DNA of 64,000 nt, from NCBI GenBank assembly GCA_025618425.1, contig CM046850.1, positions 7,623,249-7,687,248 on the forward strand. Direction: 5' to 3'. The DNA comes from Heliocidaris tuberculata. Lineage: Eukaryota > Echinodermata > Echinoidea > Camarodonta > Echinometridae. Under the pieces are notes generated by a model. That model searched no databases. It was given only the letters and a program-made list of their open reading frames with translations, and had not been told where the DNA came from. Position 1 is the stretch's first letter, and every line of letters starts with the position of its first letter. The position numbers and the translations under genes were made by a program. Shown piece by piece: positions 11,727 to 22,644 of this stretch.

Positions 11727-11961
11727 CAGTGGCGTATATAGCTACAGGGGGCACGTGCCCCCCCCCCCCCATTGAATGGCAAAAAAAGAAAGAAAAGGAG
11801 GAAAAGAGATAAAAGAAAAGGGAGAAGGGAAAAGGACGTGAAAATAAGACGATAGGACCCCTTCCCGCACCTTCCCCTAGTCAGTGGCCTCATAAATTCG
11901 CATTGGTGCCCACCAGTGATGCCAGTGCCTCCTCAATGGCTAGACTCACGCTACGCCACTG
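11727..11961. mobile_element. Nested hAT-like element with perfect 8-bp target-site duplication
   Basis: The left terminus is 'cagtggcgtatatagctac' and the right terminus is '...acgctacgccactg'. The 8-mer ggtccagc is present immediately before (11719-11726) and immediately after (11962-11969). An 8-bp duplication with CAG...CTG termini is the hallmark of hAT transposons. The 235-bp interior has a poly-C run and a purine-rich stretch and no transposase. Confidence 0.75.
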
Positions 11962-12214
11962 GGTCCAGCCATTGAGGGTGCAGTGTTATCATGTATCCCC
12001 AATGTATCCAAAATTGCACATCTTTGCTTTCATTTAAACGAGCACTTAAGCAAATGAGACCTTAATTTTTGTTTTTGTTTTATTTTGTTTTTGTTTTTGT
12101 TTTTGTTTTTGTTGTTTGTTTTTGTTTTAAATATGTTAAATATAGTATTCATAATTTCTTTCTTCATATCTTATTTTTTCTCTCTTTCTCTTACACTTTT
12201 TCTTTCTCTCTTTC

Positions 12215-12483
12215 ATTCAGTATCTGGTCCCCATGGAAGACCAGTTGCACTATATAAGTGTAGCTGAAAATGGGCTATCCAGCCGTCTCTTTCTTGCCTT
12301 TCCTTGTTTACACTGTATTTTTCATTCTTCAATCATTCTTTATTGTGCTGTTAAATTTAATGCCATACTATCGAACAGTTTGGCTTGTGTTATATATGTA
12401 TATGAATTTTGTTATTTGCTTTATATTTATGTGATTGTATATTCTTTTTATATGACGGAAAATAAAACAAACAAACAAACAAT
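12215..12483 (+). mobile_element. LINE 3'-end fragment with AAAC tail
   Basis: The segment 'ggtccccatggaagaccagt...agctgaaaatgggctatcc' is followed by AT-rich sequence and 'ggaaaataaaacaaacaaacaaac'. It has the form of the 3' untranslated region and short-repeat tail of a CR1/L2-type LINE. No coding part is attached. Confidence 0.45.
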
Positions 12484-13157
12484 GGGGGCACAGGACAGGT
12501 CGGGTGAGGGGAGGATTCGGAATGGGTAGTGTCATATTCTTTCACATTGCCTTTCCCCATTTTCCTTTCTCTATTTCTCAATTTTTTCTCTATTTTCTCT
12601 CCTATTTTTTTGTTGTTGGTTTTTTGTTATTCGATTAAGATCACCTACTCCAGTGCCCCCGTAGCTACGCCACTGATAACAGTAATTCTAAAACCAACAT
12701 GATTATTCAGTTTATAAGAAAACGCTGTGTGTCACACGGTGGTATATGCACACCCCAAATTTAAAGATGATTGATAATTATTGCAATATAAATGTGACTG
12801 ACTTACTTAGTCTTAAAAATAAGGCTGTTTGACCACCCACAAATGATTCAAGAAAATATGAAAATAAAGTTTAAATAAACTTTATCAAGTGTAAATATAT
12901 AAAATTAATTTGCAAAATCAGAATAGGTATTCTCTTTACAAAATCAAGCCCCGCAGGGAATATAAATCTGCTGAATATAGATGAATATATATCAAATTTC
13001 AAGAATGAAAATACTATCAGCAATGGTGAATCCGAAAAAGATAAAAACTGTTCGAGATAAAACAATAAATATCTCGACGCGAAAGTGATACGGTGAGTCT
13101 CTTCTTTTCGTTGTGGAGCTTCGCGGGTAGAGCTATACGCCACAAGACGAAGTGCAA

Positions 13158-13690
13158 AATGAAACAACAAACGAATGAAATATACGACGCAATGCTACTT
13201 TTATCGAATCGAACATTAATTTGGCGCGTAAGTTACAGAGAATCTACAACCCAAATGAAACAACAAATTAATGAAAAATTATACGCATAATTTACCAAGA
13301 ATATTCAACCCAAATGAAACAACAAATGAAGCAAATATACAACGCAAAATGTTTTTACCGAATCGAAAATTAATTTGGCGCCTATACAGAGAATCTACAA
13401 TCCAAATGAAACAACAAATTAATGAAATATTATACATGTACGACGCAAAATACATTTGTCGAATCGAAAATTGATTTGGCGCATAATTTACAGAGAATCT
13501 TCAATCCAAATAAAACAACAAATGAATCAAAACAATATACAACTCAAAATGTTTTTGTAGAATCGAAAATAAGATTAGTGCGTAACTTACAGATAATCTA
13601 CAACCCAAACAAAATGAAAGATGAATGTAATATACAGTGCAAAATATTTTGATCTAATAGAAAAATGATTTGGCGCAAAAGTTTCTGAGA
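13158..13690 (+). repeat. Minisatellite, six diverged copies of a unit near 96 bp
   Basis: The anchor 'aatgaaacaacaaa' (or a one-base variant) occurs at about 13158, 13254, 13313, 13405 and 13508, with a degenerate copy at 13606. Each is followed by 'atacaacgcaaaatg', 'tcgaatcgaaaattaatttg' and 'gcgc.taatttacagagaatc'. The second copy carries an internal deletion. Frames of 65-76 codons run through it but change frame between copies. Confidence 0.75.
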
Positions 13691-13699
13691 TTTCTATAA

Positions 13700-14060
13700 C
13701 GCAATTAGCAAGCTTGGTAGTGAAGACGTTCCTGAATTATATCGCTAGGTAAGCGATCGTGATGATCGAATAGTTCTTTGCTCAAGTCTTACTTGTATTA
13801 ATTTGTTGGTATTTTATTTTCAAACATAAAATATCTCTTGTATGCAGCTGTCACCATTGAATGTTGTGTTGGAACGGTTGGTTTTATGTACTGTGAGGTA
13901 ACTGTACACAATTTTTTCTGGCCTCAGGTACCCTTTAATAATATAATGTCTACACAGAAATTTCAATATAACTATATCCACGCCTAAATGTGCCTGCTTC
14001 CAAAACAGATGGACTGATATACCCACTGTATGCTAATACAGGTACAATCTAGAGTGAACT
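13700..14060. other. Short intergenic spacer, nothing recognised
   Basis: AT-rich sequence between the minisatellite and the next MITE. No splice-bounded exon or repeat end was identified. Confidence 0.3.
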
Positions 14061-14066
14061 GCTTAA

Positions 14067-14564
14067 AGGGAAAGTTCACCCTGAAGATTACTTGAGTTTA
14101 AAAAATGCAGAAAAAATAAAGAAAAATATTGGCGAAGGTTTGATGAAAATCGGTCAAATAATAAAAGAGTTATGACTATTTAAAGTTTTGGATTCGTGAC
14201 GTCACATGCGAGCAGCTGCCCATTGGTCATGTAATAAATATTCCATATATTCACATTTTTTTTACGTTCCACGATAAATTAATATTGTTTCTTTTCAGAA
14301 TCTAGTATTGAATAACATTTCTGACAATATATCAAATGCACAGACGAAAATATTCTAAATTTTCTGAGAAAACTGTATTTTATGGAATATTTATCACATT
14401 ATATAATGGAGGAGCTGCTCGCATGTGACGTCACAAAATCAAAACTTCAAAAGTCCATAACTCCGTTATTCTTTAACGGATTTTGTCCAAACTTTCGCCA
14501 ATATTTTTCTTTATTTTTTTCTGCATTTTTTAAACTCAAGTAATCTTCGGGGTGAACTTCCCCT
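14067..14564. mobile_element. Palindromic MITE flanked by TTAA
   Basis: Arms of about 165 bp are inverted. The left begins 'agggaaagttcaccctgaag' and the right ends 'cttcggggtgaacttcccct'. Both carry 'ttacttgagtttaaaaaatg' or its complement and 'gtgacgtcacatgcgagcag' or its complement. TTAA stands directly outside each end (14063-14066 and 14565-14568). About 170 bp of AT-rich loop separates the arms. This style of 'aagttcaccctga' end is one I associate with echinoderm genomes. Confidence 0.7.
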
Positions 14565-14589
14565 TTAAATCAATGTAGCCTCGACAGAC

Positions 14590-15168
14590 TTGGTGAAAGC
14601 ATCCTCCACAGACTTCGTCTTAGTATAGTTGGATTAAACATTGACCTGTTTCGATTAAATATTTACCCTACAGGTTTTTGTGATGCATGTGATGAAATAG
14701 AAACAGTCAACCATTTCCCTATGAAATGCCCGCAATTTATAATTGAAAGAGCAATGTTGCTCATAGAAACAAAATACTTCAGGGCCAAGCGAACTTTTGG
14801 GACTTCTGAAGAGTACTAACATATAGACATACAAACAGCAATCGTTCCTTTCGTTCTAAAATCGAAATGCTTATACAAAAAATGATAAGATGAAAGGCCC
14901 TATTTAGAGCAATTTTTGCCTAAGAATGTAAATATAAATTTTTTATGATATGGCCATGTATATAATGCGAGTCCAACAAATTTTATTACTTTTTTTGTGT
15001 GTTTTTTTTTCTTCTTCTTCTCCTCCTTTGACTGACAAGCTATGTTTCGGGGAGGGGAGTATATAAGACTTTGAGGTCTTACAGGGAAGTCTTGGGAAAT
15101 TCAGTTCTCTGTCTGACGCTACTTTTTCCCTTTTACAATGTCACTGGTAAGGCGCTATATAAGAAACA

Positions 15169-15178
<10 letters not shown>
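14590..15178 (+). pseudogene. LINE remnant, C-terminal end of a reverse-transcriptase ORF plus 3' region
   Basis: From about 14600 to 14790 one frame reads LHRLRLSIVGLNIDLFRLN followed by a zinc-knuckle-like CDACDEIETVNHFPMKCP. This is the typical extreme C-terminus of LINE polyproteins (C-x2-C...H...C). No upstream endonuclease or reverse transcriptase is present, so it is 5'-truncated. The following sequence has 'gataagatgaaaggccctat' and 'gaggtcttacagggaagtctt', words repeated at about 15280-15500, so the 3' region was duplicated. Confidence 0.55.
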
Positions 15179-15222
<44 letters not shown>

Positions 15223-15238
15223 AATAATAATAATAATA
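15172..15238. repeat. (ATT)n / (AAT)n microsatellite
   Basis: An uninterrupted run of TTA units switches to AAT units, giving a perfect local inverted repeat. It lies exactly between two copies of the LINE 3' region. Confidence 0.9.
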
Positions 15239-15269
15239 AGCAAGTAGTCTAAGAACGAAACGCTTAGAA

Positions 15270-15560
15270 AAATATAATAATGATAAGATGAAAGGTCCTA
15301 TTTTTTGGCCGAAGAATATGTAAATACAAATTTGATATGATATGTCTATGTATATATGCGCGTCTAAAAATTGTATTTTTTTTTTTTTTTTTTGTATTTT
15401 GTATTTGTTTGTTTCTTCTTCATCTCCTACTTCCGACTGACAAGCAATGTTTCGGGGAGAGGGGTAGGACTTTGAGGTCTTACAGGGAAGTCTTGGGATC
15501 CAGTTATTTGTATGACGCTATCATCCCCTCACTGTTAGTAGTTGTACATAGTATGACCTA
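15270..15560 (+). repeat. Second copy of the LINE 3' region
   Basis: The words 'aatgataagatgaaaggtcc', 'gatatgatatgtctatgtat', 'gactgacaagcaatgtttcg' and 'aggtcttacagggaagtctt' repeat the 14880-15130 sequence in order and orientation, with about 10-20% differences. It is untranslated. Confidence 0.6.
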
Positions 15561-16739
15561 TAAGCATTATAAGCTATAACCTAAGTATAATGGTAGACTA
15601 TAACATACTTGAAAATAATTAACCACCTGTTGCACTCCATTACTGTAGCCTCAATAATTTTGCCGTATCATTAATCTATAATGTTAATTGAATACCAAAT
15701 TAATACAAAATTACCGGTCATACCACCCCTACAGCCATTCGAACACTGACACCCCCACCCTACGCTACGCCTGAGTGAACTAGGCCAAATTTCTACTTGG
15801 CTGAAAATCCAAGAGACGTAATTCGAGGATTGGCAGGACGGCATCTTTGAAAAGGTGCGAAAAGTGTCCGTCTGGCGGGGTGGTATTTTTAAGATTTTGG
15901 CATGGGTTATAGAATTTCCTTTTCTTATTTTACGTAACTATATAGTTGAAAAAAATACAATGTACTTTCTTAAAAGAAAAACAAAATTGTTAGAATTTTG
16001 AAATAATATTTGTGGCAAAAATAGTCAATTTTGACTAATTGCCAAATGAAAATAAATAACAACAGCAATAGTACAACATTCATAAAAAAGTTAAATCAAA
16101 CTAATCCTTTCTTATTCTATAAAGAGAACAAGTACAAACATGGTTAAAAATTTCCTTTCTAAATATTGTGCCTATAAAAAATAAGAAGATAAATGAAACT
16201 TACTGTTAGCATAACTTTGCTGACTACTAAATTGCAACGGATGTGGCTCCACCCGGAGCTGCCCAGCCCCCAAAAGTGGTGCAGACTGATTACACAACTG
16301 ACTGAACCAGCCCAGCCCAGAACATAATAAAATAAAAGCATATGGGTGTATGCATGCCCAGCATTGCCCCTGGCTTAGGCTAATAAAAACAGACCCTAAA
16401 ACATGTAACACTGTGTATTCTGCGATGAATCTTTCGACCTCTTCTATTCACCACACTCTCAAGGAAATGTTATGACGGAAAAAAATGCTAGTTATTCATT
16501 TGAATAAACGCATAGGCCTATACTATTATATGATATTACATACCATAGATCATTTTTCTTAATTACAAAAAATACGAAACATCACACTTGGCTTTAACGG
16601 TAAGTATTAATCAAAAAATACAGGATGAGTGGCAATATATATCTTACCAAGACTATAGAACAGAAGTAATAGATAAAAGTAAAAATTATTCATCTTCATC
16701 AATCAATGTATACAGAGAAACATGAATATTAGAAATGCA
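15561..16739. other. AT-rich intergenic DNA, nothing recognised
   Basis: Only short frames under 80 codons with unremarkable composition. No terminal repeats or splice-bounded coding segments were seen. Confidence 0.3.
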
Positions 16740-16968
16740 ATAAACATCTTATTTACCCACGGTAGCCTCATCAGCATTAATTATTCTTCCTGAGGGCCCT
16801 GCAATTATTATTACCCTAGCATTGCCAGGTACCCATTTAATACACCTGCATGGGAGAGGGATAAACGTGGGCAAAACACCTTGCCCAAGGATATAAACAC
16901 CGAGCAAGGATCGAACCCAGCACCTCTCGTATGAAAGAACCTTACCACTATACCACAGTGCTCGCACT
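16740..16968 (-). mobile_element. tRNA-derived SINE, copy 1
   Basis: On the minus strand the 5' part carries an RNA polymerase III A box, TGGTATAGTGG (16955-16945), and a B box, GGGTTCGATCC (16918-16908), spaced as in a tRNA. A tRNA-unrelated body follows: 'gggcaaggtgttttgcccac', 'ggtgtattaaatgggtacct', and 'taaataag' at the end. The frames of 65 and 91 codons across it are incidental. A diverged second copy lies at 19340-19565. Confidence 0.75.
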
Positions 16969-16974
16969 GAGACA

Positions 16975-19339
16975 TGCCCCCCCCCCAATAAAAAAAAACC
17001 AACAACAACAGAACAACAAAACAAAAACGAAAAGAAATTTAAAGAAAAACGACTTACTGAGAGAACGCTTATAGACAGTACAATAATTCAATATATGATA
17101 AAACTACAATGTATACAGAATAAGAAGAAATACAAAACTAGCATATATATTTTGAAAGACCTCACAGTATTGAAATGTAGACATTATAATCTAAGAATTA
17201 TATAAACTAAGAACAATATAAACCAAGAACTACATGTATATAAACTTAAAACTGTAAACTTCGAAAAGACCAGTAAATTTAAAAGATTGAAACAGAAAAA
17301 CAGGAAAAAAAATCAAAAACAACCACACGATACTTCAAAATGTTTCAATATACATAAACTAAGGCTTCAGGCTGATCCCCAAATGGTTGCAGAATTAGAC
17401 AATCGTATTTTCAGTTTCTTCAAATTGCAGCATTTGAAATGTGGCTACTCTCCATATTTCATAAAAATAAATAATCATCCCAGTATATTGGTCCTGTATA
17501 CTAAGTATAAGTTGAATATTCAAATGGAATGACGTTTTTTGTGTGTTTTGGTATGAAAATAAACAGAAGCGTTGCTAGAGGAGGTATGAGGGGTGTGACA
17601 GCCACTTCGTCCCCTCATCCCAATTTTAAAAAAACAAATCAACAACAACAAAGAACCGTCGGCAAATTTTAAACATTCTTATCCTTGTCACCAAATATGA
17701 AAATATATGAACACATTTTTTTTTTTTTTTTGCGACGCCCCTATAATATCTATGTAGGGATGAATTTTTGAATTGAGGTTGAATTGATTACAAAGGGAGA
17801 TGTGTTTTTTTGTTTGTTTGTTTTTTGCTTCTTCTCTAAAACGTTTGGAGACCCCGAGAAATGAATTCTGGATCCGCGCCAGTGAATCTAACAGGTTTAC
17901 CTGTTATGCAGATCTAGTATGTATAAATTACAGAACAATATCATTTCTCAGAAAACAAACAGAAAGAAAAAAATAAGAAAAATACTTACACTATTTACAG
18001 ATTTTGACAAAATAACAGTGATTATGCCATATTTACAGCACATATCATATGTCTCTTATGCGTTGCAACAAGAAGGGGAAAGGCACATGCAACAGACCTA
18101 AGAGACCGAAATAAGATTAAATCATTCATTCATTCATTCATTTTAAAGAAATATTCAAGGTTACATAGAATACGGCATGACAATAATCCATTCGGTATAA
18201 ACTAAGCCAACAAGTTTTTAGCAAAATTAGTCAAGGTTGGTCCCGTTCAATGCACCACGATTACTCATGACAATAAATTTATCTTCAAGGATTACCAATA
18301 AATCAGAAACCAGTATTTTTGTTTAGCACTAACGTTGAATCATTTTTTTAGGAAGCATGATAAGGAACACCTTCATTAGACGAATATATATACTGAAACA
18401 TAACTACATAATACACAATCTGGTCAGGATATGTTACGATAATTCTATATTGTATAATATTTACAATATATGCATCAATAGTCAAATGTAGTTAATTAAA
18501 TGTAATTATATTCTTTTCGTATAATATTAATTGTTTATCTAAAGTTATTTCGTGATGTATGTATGACTTTGTATGTATATATTTAGTCATTGAACTTCAT
18601 TTACATATCCATCAATATTTTGTTCGAATATAACATCAATAATCAGAATAAAAATAATAATAGTAACACATGACAAAAACAGAACAATATATATTGTAAG
18701 TATAACATCAGCAACAAAAAGTATTTATGTCATAATTGATCGACTAGAAAGCTCTTTCATAAAATAGACAATATCAGATTATGTACAAGTAATGTAAGGT
18801 GGTGAGAGAGAGCGCCAACGCACTTAAAACATTAGAAATGCTATAGAACATAGTTAAATTAATTGTACATTATATATGATTAAACATTTCCAATTTCATT
18901 AATTAGAGAGAGCATTCTTAATACGTGCACCTGAATATGACACAAACTGTTTTCCTAAGTTTTTTCTTATTTTTATAAGATTAACAAATTTATGATTTTC
19001 TAAGATCTTGTCGTATGGGGGTTTCTACAAATGTAAAATAATCAATAGAACAATGAAGGGTTTGTTATTTAACAGATCATGCATAAAGGTTACAACCATA
19101 AGACGATATTGTTTGAATACTAAGTACATCTAGTATATTAACCTCATAAAACAATGGAGCTGAATGGTGATTATAACATTTAAAAGAGGCAATACAAGTA
19201 ATCCTTTTTTTCTCTCTCTCTCTCTTTTTAATCATCATATTTCGACTTAGGAATGTTTTCTTTGCAGTTCCCCAGACTTCCAGTAATAATAATAGTAATG
19301 TCATAATATAATAATATGATAATATGATAATGTAATAAT
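16975..19339. other. Long AT-rich stretch without a gene
   Basis: It contains A-rich runs (16988-17050), an (ATTC)n run at 18123-18142 and poly-T at about 17717. No frame exceeds about 80 codons. I see no splice-bounded exon, transposon end or tRNA. Confidence 0.4.
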
Positions 19340-19565
19340 AATGTCTTATTTACCAGGGTAGCCACATCAGTACGAATACTGTTCTTTATCAATTTATTAC
19401 CCCCAGCATTGTCAGATACCCATTTAATACACCCGGGTCAAGAGGGGCAAATGTGGGCAAAACACCTTATTTCATTCGTAGGATGTAAGCACCGGGCAAG
19501 CATCACACTCGGGACCTCTTGTGTAAGAGTCAAGAGCCTTCACCAATTTACCTTAGTGCTCCCGT
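19340..19565 (-). mobile_element. tRNA-derived SINE, diverged copy 2
   Basis: It shares with copy 1 the words 'cccatttaatacacc', 'gtgggcaaaacacctt' and 'agtgctc' in the same order. The A- and B-box regions are degraded, the B region reading GGTCCCGAGTGTGATG, so it is presumably transcriptionally dead. Confidence 0.6.
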
Positions 19566-19724
19566 TGTCCCACATCCATGTGATGTGAGGTATAAAGTGA
19601 AGGCATTGGACAACATATACATAACTGATATACTTCTCAATACCAGAATGTGCTATTCTATAGTCTTCTTGTTTACAACATTAGATAAATTATTTACACG
19701 TAGTTCCTTAAACCATTAGTAAAT

Positions 19725-20063
19725 CAGGGGTGGATCCAAGGGGGTCACGTGGGTCCGGACTACCCCTTTTCTTTGCTTGTCATATAGGTTTTTTCATGAC
19801 GACCTGTTTGGGTTTTATTTTTGCCTTTTTTCAGAGATCAGAGAGCTTGGGTGTTAAGCCAAAACCCAACAATTATGAAAAATTGAAAAATTATGACGAC
19901 CCCTTTTGTTTTGCTTGTCAGAATTTTTTTCTGTGTTAAATCAAAAGCCCAAAAATCTGACGACCTTTTCTTTTTTTATACATTTTTTGCTTGTCAGTTT
20001 CTTGGGGAACTGGCCCCCCCCCCCCTCTTTTTTTTTAAATAAAAAATCCTGGATCCGCCCCTT
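19725..20063. mobile_element. Non-autonomous DNA element, 'caggggtggatcca' ends
   Basis: The left end 'caggggtggatcca' is matched by 'tggatccgcccctt' at 20050-20063. The interior repeats 'gacgacc.cttttgttttgcttgtcag' three times, with intervening poly-T and poly-C. The 8-bp flanks match poorly (five of eight), so a target duplication is not established. Frames of 60-70 codons here are incidental. Confidence 0.5.
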
Positions 20064-20734
20064 TAATTATTCAATTAAGAGCGAGCCACCATTTCCTTAC
20101 TCTATAAAATAATCTGACTCCCAGGCAAATGGATTTTACACTAAATGTAATTTGTTAAGGCTGTATCATTTCTGGTAGATGTAAGTAAGTCCAATGGCTA
20201 GGCTTTCTGGCATAGTCGTATGGGCATAGTTGCTGGGAAGGGGGGTTGAAGCCAGTTCTTAGTAATATGAGCGAGCAAAACAGGACAATTTATCATGGCT
20301 ATTTCATCATCAAAATTACTTTTTCAGGCATTTTAAAAAATTTTATTTTAAAAATCTGTATAAAAAAAAACAACAACAAACGAACCTGCATCATAAAAGC
20401 AATATTAGATAGACAAAGAGTAAATTAGACTGAAAGAAAAAAAATACATCAGAAGAAAACAAGGGGCGGTGAGAGATGGTCTATTTTAATATTGACTGCT
20501 CATGAGGATGATGGTGGAAATTATCACTCCCAAGGTGGTGTTCATACCGGCCCTTCTATCAAGTGGGGGGGGGGGGGTGGGGTTGTGTGGGTCAGGGTAA
20601 GTTGGGCAGAGGAAAGAAATATGGATCACCCCCCCCCCCCCCACTTTTCAAAGTGGATTTACGCCCCTGCTTCATGATAATTAATGAGAAATGTTTGATG
20701 TTTTGTAGGGTTCAGAGCGGGTTAAACAATGTTA
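20064..20734. other. Intergenic DNA with poly-G and poly-C tracts
   Basis: Unremarkable AT-rich sequence plus a poly-G run at 20565 and a poly-C run at 20630. The latter lies near 'cactttt.aaagtg' and 'tttacgcccctg', perhaps a fragment of a hAT-type end. No gene is supportable. Confidence 0.3.
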
Positions 20735-21185
20735 CACGATCCGCGTCTAGCAATTTGCGGTTTTGCACCAATTCGCGCTTTTGTCAAAGAAATTCTATAA
20801 TAATGACATAGAATGTCTTTGACTTTTGTACTCCAAAAAGATTATAGAATCTCTTTGTTGTACTCCAACACACGCCGCCGCGCTGGAACACTGTCGCACG
20901 TACATAGAGTATGACACTACGCGCTGAACTTATTTTCTACATGCTTAGGCGGCAATTCGCGGTTTTGCACCAATTCGCGCTTTTGAGTTCCAACACACGT
21001 AGCCTAGAAACTCGCGAAAGCGCTCTTGAAACCTGAACCAAATGTTGTGTACGCACGTGTGTGCAAAAGTCGCGGAGGGGTTACGCGTTCTATCACAGGG
21101 TTTTGGCCATTTGGCGTTCTATCATTTGACCTTAGGTCAATTGATAGAACGCCAAAACCCTCTGACGCAATGATAGATCGAGATG
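20735..21185. repeat. CG-rich repeat cluster with inverted arms
   Basis: The phrase 'gcggttttgcaccaattcgc' occurs twice in direct orientation (about 20758 and 20959). A strong hairpin at about 21080-21165 has arms 'acagggttttgg...ggcgttctatcattt' and 'gatagaacgccaaaaccctc'. The content suggests eroded MITEs. No coding region. Confidence 0.45.
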
Positions 21186-21258
21186 CGCCGTGTCATGTGA
21201 TATAGTTTTGACCAATCAGTGAATAAGAATCTATGTATGAGGTATATAATTAATAAGC

Positions 21259-21264
21259 TTTATT
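21259..21264 (-). terminator. Polyadenylation signal AATAAA
   Basis: The plus-strand tttatt gives AATAAA on the minus strand, 189 bases downstream of the stop codon of the GIY-YIG exon. It is the first canonical signal after that stop. Confidence 0.4.
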
Positions 21265-21452
21265 CATACCAACAAGTTCAAATAGATAGAGTTATGTACA
21301 GATAATAATAATATTCTGGATTTATATGGCGCCTAATACATGTACATCTACAATGTCTCTAGGCGCTTTACTGACATATGTCACATATCCTCTATGAAGT
21401 GAACTTTGATGACGCCACAATCATCGTTAGTAGATACTCCATCTTTTTCAAC

Positions 21453-22316
21453 CTACTTAATAGGTATAAAGTCATTTATAGGCATACCAAGAAGTTCCCG
21501 TAGTCTTTTCATCTCTTTTATTATTTCGGCATTTGATGCGCCTTCGGATTGTTTTAACACACATACTTTACAGTCTGTTTCCATATCATGATCAGCAGAG
21601 TTAAAATGGTCGTTAACATCTGTGCCGGTAGTACGATGGTCACTCATTCTATAATGCAGCATCTGCTTCGTATGCCCAACATGTATTTTCTCGCACTTTG
21701 TGCATTCTATGCAGTAGATGACACCGTTAGACTTACAGCTGAAGTTGCCCTCGACAGGCACTGATCTTCCTTTGACACCGATTACAGTACTAGAGTTCTT
21801 CTTCACCATGGGGCAAGTCTTACAAGTTCTTTTGTTACAAGGTTTTGTTCCCGATCCGCTGGTGGGTTGGGAAGGGCCTGGAAGTAAATTAGGTTCACTT
21901 GAGCTTGCAGATCCTTGCGATGAGTCTGAACGAACAGCTTCAAAAGTGGGTTGTGAGGAGTCTGGAACTACACTTGAGTCAGTGGATCCAGGGAGTGAGG
22001 CTTGTTCTGATAATTGAGACTGCTCTGCGGAGGGTTGTGAGGAGTCTGGAACTCCACTTGAGATGGTAGGTTCAGGGTCTGAGGAACGCAAAGGTTGAAA
22101 CTGCTCTGCGGAGGGTAGTGTATAGTCTGGAACTTTACTTGAACTTGTTGCTCCACTGACTGATGGTCGTTCACGACCATCGTCGCTATTCAGCAAGTCA
22201 ATCAGCTTTTGGCAAAGCGAGATTAGGGCAGGACTATCATGCTTTAGGAGACCTCGCTTGCCTTTAGCAACAAGATTCATTAAACTAAAGATGCCGTGTT
22301 TGATTTCAGACAGTTT
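21453..22316 (-). CDS. Terminal exon with a GIY-YIG-like nuclease domain (host gene or Penelope-type remnant)
   Basis: Read on the minus strand, the acceptor ctctactgattcgattacag precedes 22316. The frame runs 287 codons to a stop at 21453, and AATAAA follows at 21264-21259, all fitting a last exon. The N-terminal part is helical (KLSEIKHGIFSLMNLVAKG). A Ser/Pro/Gln-rich segment follows with about four degenerate 'SSxVPDSSQPSAEQ' units. Next is a cysteine cluster (CNKRTCKTCP), then VIYCIECTKCEKIHVGH...R...H. That last part matches the GIY-YIG nuclease fold, with VIY and HVG in place of the canonical triads. A cysteine cluster plus GIY-YIG is typical of Penelope-like element endonucleases, but no reverse transcriptase is present nearby. 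Similar domains occur in animal genes of unknown function. Upstream exons were not identified. Confidence 0.55.
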   Translation of the reverse strand, partial: KLSEIKHGIFSLMNLVAKGKRGLLKHDSPALISLCQKLIDLLNSDDGRERPSVSGATSSSKVPDYTLPSAEQFQPLRSSDPEPTISSGVPDSSQPSAEQSQLSEQASLPGSTDSSVVPDSSQPTFEAVRSDSSQGSASSSEPNLLPGPSQPTSGSGTKPCNKRTCKTCPMVKKNSSTVIGVKGRSVPVEGNFSCKSNGVIYCIECTKCEKIHVGHTKQMLHYRMSDHRTTGTDVNDHFNSADHDMETDCKVCVLKQSEGASNAEIIKEMKRLRELLGMPINDFIPIK

Positions 22317-22644
22317 CTGTAATCGAATCAGTAGAGGAAAGTAAATTAGCATAGAATTATTTGAGTTTGGGATATTATTTTCTTATAGTAAGGCCTACAT
22401 TTGACTAAATTCAAATTAAAATGTGATTTGGCTAAATTTTCAAGGGGGGGGGGGCACCATTAGCGTAATTGAAGGGGTAAGAAGGGTAATTTAAACATAC
22501 AAATCAAAACAAATGAAATTAACAGTTTATGCATGAATTATAAAGGATTAAACTGTCCAAACAATATAAAACGAAACGCTGAGGCAAAAAAAAAAAAAAT
22601 GAAAATGTGTGCCTGTTCGCTCCGTTCACTCACAAATACATGGG

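Larger units (their letters stand above)
11704..12675. mobile_element. Outer hAT-like non-autonomous element
   Basis: The left end is 'cagtggcatagc' at 11704 and the right end is 'gtagctacgccactg' ending at 12675. The flanking 8-mers acaacaat (11696-11703) and ataacagt (12676-12683) agree at six of eight positions, as expected of an old 8-bp target duplication. The interior contains a complete younger hAT-like element (11727-11961) and a LINE 3' tail ending in (AAAC)n at about 12482. Frames encoding runs of F/V/L come from a TTTTTG repeat at 12068-12130. Confidence 0.45.

Noticed and set aside
13158..13690. CRISPR-like repeat/spacer array.
   Set aside because: The units are diverged tandem repeats without unique spacers, in a eukaryotic genome with spliced genes.
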